64,000 nt of DNA. It comes from Asterochloris sp. CNOR1. Taxonomy: Eukaryota > Chlorophyta > Trebouxiophyceae > Trebouxiales > Trebouxiaceae. Under the pieces are notes generated by a model. It searched no databases and was not told where the DNA came from. It saw nothing but the letters and a program-made list of their open reading frames with translations. The translations under genes were made by a program, and so were the position numbers. Each line of letters starts with the position of its first letter. Positions within the stretch are counted from its first letter, which is position 1. Shown here in pieces: positions 1-9,400 of the stretch. The DNA is taken from NCBI GenBank assembly GCA_963969365.1, contig OZ017759.1, positions 2,356,001-2,420,000 of the forward strand. The letters are read 5' to 3'.

Positions 1-276
1 ACTCCCAAGGTTGTGCCAGCTCCCCTGATCCAGCCTGCTTGCTGCATGTTGTCTTCAGGCACACGGAGACCAGGCAGGCAAGCATCGCCCCTCCCTGAGA
101 AGGAATGCCATGCTTGAACGTTACAAAGAGCTAACTAAACTATGTGCCACCAATTCTCAGGCTGGTCAAAATGGTAGTAGCCCCTCGGCACCAGACAACC
201 TCACAGCAGCCCCCAGCGCTTGCCGTGAGGTCAAGGGGTGGGCTCGTAGAAGTCCAAGCTGCATGCTGCCCTGCAG

Positions 277-1538
277 AAGTGACTGGCTTGAGGCGGAAGC
301 TGTTCAAGACACTGTCGCCCGCTGCGGCGTCTGCACAGACTGAGTGGATGGTGGGCAGGCAGCAGCAACACTGCACTCCAACGCACATCTCCAGACTCCC
401 CTTGTGCACGTCTCTCGCGCGTTGCTGTCAGTCCTCTGGAGGACTGTCTGTCTAAATGAGTGCTGGATCCAGCACTGGTGTCTGGTTAAGGTGCAGCCCC
501 AGGCGTTGCTCACCTGTGTGCCTGGAGTGTGACCTGTCGCTCAGTGCGCGCATTGCCCCCAAGCAACGCTGTGTGCCTCTCATGACCTCACCCCTTGCAG
601 GTTGGGGAGTGCATCAGCATGTTTCAGAGGCCCAGCTTGAGACCCCACTGTACCCTTACCTGCCAGCCCACATTACCCGGCCTAAGGAGATCAGGAAGCT
701 GTATGTCCTGCCCCTGGATGTGAAGTGCTACTTTGCAGTGGGTGCGCCTAGTGTGCAGCCTGCCCCATGTTGCTTTCCTGCACAGCTACATGCCCTGCCT
801 GGCATGCACAGCCTATGGGAAGTACTGCTCTGAGCAATGCAGTGTAGCACTACATACTGTTCAGCACTGCCTGCCGTGCACCCTTTCCTTGCAGGTAGCT
901 CTGACTTGCCCTTGGGATAAGCCGCACAGCACCTCGAGCAGCAGCCTGCACCCCATGGCCTGTGGCACACATTGAGAGATCCACCTGCCAGCATAAGCAC
1001 GCACACCTAGTAGCAGCATGGTGCCCAGCCCACCTCGACGCAGGCAGTCACAACTGCCCTGAAGGTGCCAGCCAACCAGAGGGTGCTGGCTGTACCCCTG
1101 CATGACCTGTACAAGAACCCCCAAAAGTTTGGCACTGTGATTGCCGCAATCCCACAGCTGCTGTCGCGCTTACAAGTGACTCTGTCTGGAGTGACTCCAG
1201 CACAGCCAGGCTACTCGGTGGAGTCACCCCAGACTGAGTCTCGCGACCCCAGGCAGCAGCAGCAGCCTCAGCAGTCCTTGCAATGCGTGGGCAGTCAGCT
1301 GCAGCTGGCGGGCCCTGCCCAGACCGGCAGTGAATGCAGATGGAAGCCCACTGTGAAGGCTGGAATGGAGGCCTGTCAGATGTGCGTGCAGACTGCTACG
1401 CACACCTCTGGCATCAGAAGCAATGTGCCAACTGACGAATGCAATGACAGGCGTCCGGCAGGCAGCCCAGCAGGGCTGGCAGTGCCAGAAGGGTGGCATG
1501 CCAAGAGGGAGCTGCGCCTGCACCTGCCCAGCTCATGA
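277..1538 (+). CDS. CFIM25: CFIm25 / NUDT21-like cleavage factor subunit, 3' part only
   Basis: Pre-mRNA 3'-end processing factor (nuclear cleavage factor I, 25 kDa subunit, Nudix fold) that binds UGUA in nascent RNA. Three exons are visible: 277-350 (GLRRKLFKTLS, the helix after the Nudix box), 601-737 (VGECISMF, then YPYLPAHITRPKE), and 1065 onward (LAVPLHDLYKNPQKFGTV, then IPQLLSRLQ). These match the family in order: VGEC-xx-WWRPNFE, YPYIPAHITKPKE, AVPLFELYDN, LPQLLSRF. The Nudix box itself lies left of the window. The family normally ends just after LLSR; here the frame stays open to a stop at 1536-1538, so there is either a C-terminal extension or an unrecognised last intron. Exon 601-737 is 137 nt where 138 is expected: the frame slips within the conserved RPxFE stretch, so either the base is missing from the assembly or the copy is damaged. 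Identity is secure; integrity is not. Confidence 0.85.
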
Positions 1539-1747
1539 CAATGACAATCGAAGTCTGCCTGGTGGACACTTGCAGCGCGGCTTGCTTAGGGCCTCATCAG
1601 CAGCAGCTGCTTCAAGCGCGCAGGTCCGCAGGTCAGTGCTGAGTTTGAGCAGCATGCTGAATTGCATTTGAAGACACGTTACATACAAAGACAGAACACT
1701 CTCAGCAAAAGGGTTGTCCACACTACATCTGTCCAGCTTGCACATTT

Positions 1748-3060
1748 TCAGATTTCATGGAGATACAAACTGAACTGCCAATCCTCAAGAGCTGTTTGCT
1801 GTTCCTTGAATTCAATGGGTTGCCTCTTGCCCAAAGATATGAACAAACGTCCAACACGTCTAATGTCAGCGTCAGGTACTCCAGAACACTCATGCACCAA
1901 CCAAGCTATCACAGACAGCCTCATGCCAAGTTGTTTGATTGCTTTGCTGTAATCTGGGCCTTTCTTGACTTCACCTATGTCTATATAAGCAAACTTGCTG
2001 GGCGTGACATCCAGGTTGCCGCGGCAGTCCAATTGAAGTTCCTCACTGGGAAGGTACTGGACGAGACTGTTGAGGTCTTTGATATGCAGATCTGGTGGAA
2101 AGCATGGTTTCCCATCTTTCTTCAGTGCGGCGCTGATGAGGGCACATATGCCAGGGCCATTACATGATTGCATCATGGTGATCTGAGGCGCAACAGAGGT
2201 TGTCTTTCAGCAACAAGCAGGGTGGGGAGATTCATGACAGCAGAAGAAGGACCCACCTTGTCCTGAGCGACAAGGTACTTCTTGATGCGCACAAAAGTAC
2301 GCCTCAGGGTCTCATTCTCTAAGCTGCCCAGGAACGCACCAAACGCTCTGACGTCGACCTCTGAGTTGCTAGCGTTGATGACGATGGCCAGGATTGAGCC
2401 CGCTTCTGTCCAGCAGGGCATGCAGACTAACAACAAGTGACTCCAGCTCCTTAGTGTCTACAAGAACCTGTAAGGAAAACAAGCAACAGTGTCACGGTAT
2501 GCGCTTTCAGTGTAGTGAACAAAACATGCTACATACCTTGCCTGTGCTTTCAGTGCAGTGCAGTAAACAAAACAGGCAACATACCTGGACTGCAGGCAAC
2601 AACAGCGAAGCTTGATCCTGAAAGTCGTTAAGCTTTGGCTGAATGGCCCGATTCTTGAAGAGGTGCACAAAGTCGATGATGGAGCGAGCCAGCAGGCCCT
2701 TTGCATACTGGCCACCATGCTGGTCCTTTATGTCTCCTCTGAGCTGTCGCTCCACCAACTCGCCAAACTCTGACTGCAGAGCCTGCAACTCTGACTGCAT
2801 AGCCTGCTGTCCTGACTGCAGAACCTGCTGTCCTTCTTACACCCGATTGACAGGTCTGTAAGCTGCTTTAGGGAGTTTAAGATCTGCAGCATGTGTGGTC
2901 GGCAAGCTGAAGCTCTTATTGATGCCCAATGCTGCAAACATCGAGACAAAGAGCTTCACAGCAAGGCTGGCTGACCTTCTGCAACTCCTCGTCCAGGGAT
3001 GCGGTCGGCTTGAAGACGTGCCTGCGCCTTGTCAAACATGGTCTGGGCTGCAGGTGTGCT
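1748..3060 (-). CDS. Unknown protein with PD-(D/E)XK nuclease-like core
   Basis: I do not recognise the family. The last exon (2182 down to 1748) is joined to the one before it (ending at 2257) by a 74-nt intron. It reads GNLDV, then YIDIGEVKKG, then AIKQLGMRLSVIAWL. That order (Asp, strand, E-x-K, then a helix with Gln) is the PD-(D/E)XK nuclease pattern: Asp codon 2009-2011, Glu-Val-Lys 1964-1972. Upstream (about 2820-2585) lies a Q/S/L-rich coiled-coil stretch followed by GLLARSIIDFVHLFKNRA. The 5' exons near 3060-2940 (SLDEELQKVSQ) are tentative. At least one frame change seems needed between the recognised parts. The gene is head to head with the one starting at 3274. A donor-side 48-bp tandem copy lies at 2507-2586. 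The nuclease reading is inference from motif order only. Confidence 0.45.
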
Positions 3061-3273
3061 GTGCCCCGAGGAGCTGACTGTCTCATGGACATAGGGGCTG
3101 CTGGGCCGTGCATCCTTGCCCTCGCCTCACTCTTGTGCCATCGATACAAAGTCTTCTTCCGTTCTATTCGAAGAAGCCAATGACACTTTCTTTCTAGACA
3201 TATCAATGAGCTGAGCTTAGGCCTGTGTGCCTACTTAGAGCTTTGCGATCTCACTCCATAGGAGCAGGCCAGG

Positions 3274-4211
3274 ATGAAGTCTAAGCCAGGCAGCGGGAAG
3301 AGGCAAGACCGCAACTTTGAGATTGTTGTCAACCACATCATCATCAATGAAGACCAGCTGCCTCAGGTCTCGAGGCAGAGCATGGCGGCTCTGAAGGGTG
3401 TCTTTGGACACAGCATAAAGAAGTACTCAGGCACTTTTCACCACAAGCCAGGCAGCGAGCATGCACATTTCCTGGTGATGTCTGAGGCTCCTAAGAGCAA
3501 GAGTGCAGTTAAAGCCAGTATTTCTGCCTCCATGGCACTCATCTTTGACACAAAGAAGGATCCTGATCACAGGACAGTGGAGTTCATGTGCGGTGGAGAT
3601 TGGGAGATCTCACATGGAGGTGCCAGGAATGGTTCTGGACAACAAGGGCCAGTGCAAGTGGCAATAGCGGCCATCAGGGCAGGGACTCCAGAGTTGCAGT
3701 GCAAGACGTATGAGGAGTTTGAGCAGTGCTGGAAGCTGCTGCAGAGAGTGTGGATGGCACCACATGTACCTTGCCGAAGGTGCCGGGCTTTCTCAGTACT
3801 GTGCCCAAGCGTGTGAAGGGTGACTTCGTCCCCAAGCCTGCCTACGATGAGGAGGTGTTTAACGCCCCACCCAAAAAGGAGCAAACCAGCAAGCGGCAAC
3901 GCACCATGAAGTATTTGCAGGGGCCAGACGAGCAAAGCCTGAGAGAGGAGGTGGTGGTCCAACACAAGTTTCTGGAGGGACACCCTCCTGATTTTTACAG
4001 ATTCAGGCTCCTTGAGCCAATCAGGAAGTTGCAGTCTAACACCAGCATGCTCACAGTTCCCAAGCTGAAGCATTACTACAACCAGGCCTTCATGGCCCTG
4101 TTCCACGAGCACGTACCTCCTGGATGGATGGCTAGTTGTTCGCCACCAAGGGCACGTGTCACTTACAATCTGCCGGCAGCTGTTGTTGCTGATGTGATGA
4201 AGGCCAGATGA
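3274..4211 (+). CDS. Unknown protein, divergent partner of the nuclease-like gene
   Basis: A long intron-poor reading frame starts at 3274 (MKSKPGSGKRQDRNFEIVV), with lysine-rich, clearly protein-like composition; coding character continues in an overlapping frame to a stop at 4211 (VKGDFVPKPAYDEEVFNAPP; later YYNQAFMALFHEHVPPGW). I recognise no family. There is a His-x-His segment (GSEHAHFLVMSEAP) of the kind found in HUH nucleases, but no accompanying motif that would support that call. No intron that would join the two frames was found, so the gene has about one apparent break or a sequence error. Base composition looks less GC-rich than the downstream genes. It starts a few hundred bases from the nuclease-like gene on the other strand, which suggests a shared promoter or a two-gene unit. 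Confidence 0.4.
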
Positions 4212-4720
4212 TGCAACCCCCAGAGGCAAACCAAATTCCACATGCGGCTTGCGGCTGCCCTGCGCAAACGCTGGCGAGCACGGTCTGTGGCCGCCAAGGT
4301 CGATGCCCTTCGGCACTGGACCCGCGTCGCGTCGGGCATGCCCAGCACCTGCAGATGCTTGCAGGCCAGTGCGATACTCCCAGGAGCATCTCGCACCACG
4401 CCAGGCCCATCACTGCTGGCCTGCTGCCCAATGGGGCTGTGCAAAGCTCCACTGCAGCCTGCTGCGGCCTGCTGGAGCAGCTGCTGCTGCAGCTGCTTGA
4501 CCTTCTGGTCCAGGGCATTTTCTGGAGACTTGCCCTCCGCAGGCTGGCAGCCTGGTCCTGGTGACTGCCAGGCGTGCCCACATCATCGTTTAGCCTGCCT
4601 ACTCTACCCTCCAGCAGAGGCATTTTCTTAACCTGCTGCTGCTTCTGGGCAAGCTGCTTTTGTATCTGAGTGAGCTGCAGTTGCTGCTGGTTGAGCTGCA
4701 GTTGCTGCTGGGCAACTTAC
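4163..4720 (-). CDS. Possible Gln-rich coiled-coil coding segment
   Basis: The minus strand carries a Gln-rich heptad stretch (QQLQLTQIQKQLAQKQQQ, about 4705-4625), then, in another frame, ALDQKVKQLQQQLLQQAAA and LGMPDATRVQCRR down to a stop near 4163. The composition is protein-like, but no start, splice sites or family could be fixed, and it overlaps the 3' end of the plus-strand gene. It could be a gene remnant or chance repeats of CAG/CTG. Confidence 0.25.
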
Positions 4721-5160
4721 TGCTGCAGGCTGCGATCAGCCCCTGGACGTCAAATGGGCTGGCTGTGGACGTGATGAGCGCCAGCTGGGAGAGTCTTGCA
4801 GCAGCAGCAGCAGCATCTACTGGTGCAACAGAGGTGCTCTAGGGGGCAGCATGAACAGCAGTTTGAAGCCTCAGGTGAATCAAGTGTTGCTGGCAGTACT
4901 GCCCTCCTACTTCCTCACGTGGTGGCATTTGAATGAGCTGTGTCAGCTGCGACATATTCAGTCTTTAATCTTCTTCTTGTTTACGAGAATCGACACACAA
5001 ATATCTCGAACGTGTGGTGCAGGCTCTAGTACGCATGAGCAGCCCGGATTCCGTGCTCAAGGCTTCTGGGGGCCTTGACAACTCAAGTGAACAGTCCAGG
5101 TCCGTTCAAGGCCTTGATAACTGTCAGCTGCTTTTTCTGAGCTTAAGGCCTCGTGTATGC

Positions 5161-5427
5161 AACACCTACATGTTTCATTGCAGTTCGACATGCAGCAGCA
5201 GCAACGAGACTGCAATCCGCACAGCAGACATTCAAGCAGCAATGCAGGTGCACGACCTCAACATCAAGAGGGCTCTTGACCGTATTGCGGCCTCGAACAA
5301 TGCCCTCCAAATACTGCTGGGGCCAACTCTGCAGGCAGAGTTGCTGACTTTGAAATTTGCCCTGAAGTCCTTACAAGCAGCCCGTGAGTCCCAGGAAATG
5401 CTGGCTTTTGCCACAATCCCACAGTAG
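5161..5427 (+). CDS. Possible terminal exon of an unrecognised protein
   Basis: An open frame reads DIQAAMQVHDLNIKRALDRI, then LLTLKFALKSLQAARESQEM, and stops at 5425-5427. It looks like an amphipathic helical tail. It may be the last exon of the gene starting at 3274 or a separate gene. No homology recognised. Confidence 0.3.
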   Translation, partial: NTYMFHCSSTCSSSNETAIRTADIQAAMQVHDLNIKRALDRIAASNNALQILLGPTLQAELLTLKFALKSLQAARESQEMLAFATIPQ

Positions 5428-6409
5428 GGTGGCCCATCCTTCAACGCTGGCAATACTGTTTTCAGTTTGTTTCATGCCAAATTTTTGATCTGTCTGCCTC
5501 AACATCCCCCCCTAGCACAGTGTTCTGCCCCCCAGTTACTGTCTGTGGTGCGAGTACCGCCCTTCAGACTCTTGTCTGGCACAAGCGTCATTCTCTGCTG
5601 AATAAAGCAAGAAATTTTCCTGCCTCACCCACTTTAAGGCTTGCTGGGTCTCCTCCACAGCACAGCCAAGTCCAGACACAAGACAAGGAGACTGTTAAAA
5701 ATGCCAAGCCCATAATGCAGGCACTGGACTGCCTACAAGGTCGAAACAGCACTGATTGATGCTGTGCTGCAGGCACACACTTGGCAAGCAAATGGTTGTG
5801 TCCAGAGCAGTTGGCTGGTCAGGTGTGCTGCGGAAGCTGGCTGGCTTGTGAGGGTACTCTGAGCATTTCCTCTCAGTCCAGCCTGCCACTGTGCACACCA
5901 GCTCCACAGCAAAGAGCTTGCCACTGTGCGCACCAGCACCAAGGCAATGAGCACTTTTTCATGGAAATATGACTTCTGGCGGGTCCTCCTAGAAGTCCTC
6001 ATGGGCCTATGAAACATTGAGACAGGGCGGCTTTCTCCAATGGGACTGCTGGATGTTCTGCGGTTTTGCTACATGCTAGGTGCTATGCTTTGCCGGCATT
6101 AGGTCTGACTCTGCCCTTCCATGCCACATAGCTGGAAATAATCGTCTAAGCGGACCTGTAAAGGTGGATCTTCATATTCAGCAACCCACGCTGGCGTGGC
6201 GCCAGCCATCACGGTTTCTGAGGCCCCTCACCTCCTGGAACTTGGCCCACAGCTGGATCTGCACTCACAGCAAATTCAAAGTAAGAAGTCAGCTTGGCTG
6301 GGGAGTCAGATGCGCAGCAAGTAGTGCAGATGCCTTGCACAGGCTGAGGGACGCAGGTGCAGAGCTGTGCACAGCGCAGGCAGCAGCATCCCACTTTGCC
6401 AATTTATCA
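5428..6409. other. Intergenic stretch before the helicase gene
   Basis: No conserved protein segment or RNA gene was recognised. An open frame runs from an ATG at 6080 into the first helicase exon, so part of this stretch may be 5' UTR or an N-terminal extension of the helicase. Confidence 0.4.
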
Positions 6410-9400
6410 ATGGCAGACAGGCAGCAGGCAGCCCTGGATGTTCTGGCCAAGTACTGGGGGTTCCGGCAATTTCGCTCCTGCCAACAGGCACGCCCAAACC
6501 TGCTGCTCTGCTTGCGGCAGGGCATGCGTAAATCTTGGCGCCAAGCCTGTGTTCGTGACATGCAATACTTTGGCCTGGCATTCTGGCGCAATCCCTGAGG
6601 CATGCCCACCCTCAGGCACGCAGCCTATCCTCCCAAACAAAACCCACAGTGCCTGTGCAGGAAGTGGTGAACAGCGTCCTCTCTGGCCGCGACAACTTGG
6701 TGGTCATGGTGAGCCATTTCTCAGCCACGCCAAGCAGAAGCATGGACAGGTTCCAGTCTTCATCTGGCGTGCAAAGGCACAATGCCAATGCGCAGGACTG
6801 CAGACCCGCTGCCTGCCCATCAAGCCAATTGACTATGTTTCTTTCTGCAGGCCACTGGCGGCGGCAAGTCTGTGTGCTATCAGATTCCACCCCTGGTGCT
6901 ACAGAGGCCATGCGTGATCGTTTCACCTCTCATCAGTCTGATGGAGGACCAGGTGGGCACATCGTCTTCTGCTTGCCAGCACCAGGGCTACTATTGCCCT
7001 GTCAGTCAAAGTTAACATTTAGGAGCAGAGCCTGCACCAGGCTTCCTTTTACAGTGCCCCTGCACAGCATGCAGCAGGGCAGAGCATATTGTGGGGAATT
7101 TTCCAGCTTTTCACTGATGCTGCAATTGTGTTCTAGCAAAGCATCCCGTGGGGAACCACCAGCTCTCGACTAAAGCTGCGGTTAACTCCCTGCAAAGCAT
7201 GCAGCAGGCCTGTGCCAACGTAGTGCATCTGTGCCAACACCTGGCTGTAGTCCAGCACTCTTCACTTCGCAGTCCCTCGCGTCTGGTGCAGGCCAGTGAC
7301 ACTGCGGGCACCAAATGATGCCCATGGCTGTGCAGGTGTCTGCTCTCAAGGCAAGGGGGGTGACGGCATGCTTCCTTGGCAGCGCCCAGACAGATCATGC
7401 AATCACGCAAGGGGCGTGGGCTGGGGATTTTCAATTCATTTACATCACGCCTGAGCTGGCTGCCTCCAAGCTGTCTGCACTGCAGCAACTACAGAGAGAC
7501 CACGTGAGTCCTTGGATGAGCGCACCCTGAGGCAGACGAGGAGCGCTGCATGGCAGCAGCAGCTGCAGACTGCGCTTGGCAGACCTTTGCTCCTGGCCAG
7601 CATTGCTCTTGGTGCAATGTTCTTGTGCCTCACAGGCCGTCCTCTGCTGCAGGGTCTGTGTCTGGTAGCTGTTGATGAGGTAAAGCCCTCTTATTATATA
7701 CCACACTGCTAAGTCCTGGGCCGGGCCTTGCACAGAATTGCAGTGAGCAGTGTGGTATGTGGCGGCAAGCTTGGAAGTGCATCCTGCAGGCGCACTGCAT
7801 CTCAGAGTGGGGCCATGACTTTCGGCATGAGGTGAGGAGCTGCCGTGCCTGATGCTGTGCAGCACCGCTGCGCACCTGCTGCACCGTGCTCCAGGTTGCA
7901 GCTGGGGGCCAGGTCAGCCAAGGGCTCTATGAGTGGCCCTGTACGTGTGCTGCCAGCTGCTGGTACTCATGCTGCGTGCATGGCTGCAAGGCATGACTCA
8001 CAGACGCTTTGGCCCTTTCTCTCGCTCGCTGGGGTCAGCTGCAAGGCATGCCTCGCTGGTGCGCTGGCGGCTGCGTGCATGTCCCAGCTTGCAGGCATGA
8101 CCATTTGATGGGGTGTCCCTGCACTGCCGCTGCATGCAAGCCTCAGGAGGTCCACCTTGCCGACATGACCAACTGCTGGGGTGGCCTGCGCTGCAGTTCA
8201 GGCAGCTGGGCAAGCTGAGGGACAGCCTGCCGGGCGTCCCCTTCATTGCTGTCACAGCCACAGCCACCCCAAAGGTGCAGAACGACATCTGCACCAACCT
8301 CCACCTGAAGCCATCCCAGACCGACAGGTGACCACTTCCACTGATGGGTGATTAGCACTTGACAACTACGCTGTGTGCTCTCTGAGGAACCAGGCTGCTG
8401 CTCACACTGTGAAGGGACAGACTGCTCAGATCCTGCGCAAAGTGTGGTGAGTGCAGTAGTGCTTCGGGTCGACAGCAAAGCGTGCACGCAGCTTCTGTCT
8501 CTGCAGGAGTATCAGCTGCTCTGCCCACTCCTTGCTTGACCGTTAGCTGCAATGTCTCCCCTGGCTCTGTTGCTCCAGGTGGATCATGGGGTTTGACCGG
8601 GACAACCTGCACATCTCAGTCGTCAAGCGGATGGGCGGGCCCCAGGAGCTGTTTGCAGACCTCATTACCCAGAAGCAGGACACAGGCAAGCCTGAGCTCC
8701 AGCACACTGCTGGTGCGCGCCAGCTTGCGGTTAGGCTGCATCCTGACCGTGCAAGCAGCGTGATTCTGCTTGGTGGCGCTGCCGCCGTGTGCACTGGCTA
8801 CCCCCTGACCACAGCCTTGCTGCATGGGTAGCGCTCATGTGCTGGGAAGCGCTGGTGTTTGTCCACCTGCTGCCTTGCAGACTGCCCCCAACAGGCAACG
8901 CGTCTCTCCCTAGAGGTGCTGGACCTTGTTGGAGTTGCCCCTTGGGCAGCAACTTGATTAGCAAGCAGCGCATCATTACTAGCTATCATCGGCCTGTGGC
9001 AACTGACGTCTGCCCAAACTGACTCAGCAGGCAGCAGGGCTTTGCAGGATGAGCTGCCTGACGTGCATTTGACAAGATTACGAGCCCTTCCACTCAGCAG
9101 CAGCAGAGCACAGCTCCATGTGTGCACATACCTCGCTCTAAGGTCAGGCTGTTGCTGTAGGCAGCACAGAGCCCACCACCATCTACTGGTCTGCACAACA
9201 GCCACACATGCTGCTGCCGCCCCCCTACAGTTGGGGTGTTGTCTACAGGCTGCACACCTCCCGCCCTCATCCACTTGCCTGCAGACATATTCCTGTTTAA
9301 TTTCTCTGAGTTTCCTGTAGGCAGTACAGACCCCACCATCATCTACACACTGACCAGGAGGGACACAGAGGATCTTGCCAAAGCCCTGCAGCCGGTCTTC

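Noticed and set aside
3274-4211. HUH endonuclease (Rep-like) identity for the unknown plus-strand gene
   Set aside because: Only an isolated His-x-His segment; no tyrosine motif or helicase domain in the expected place.
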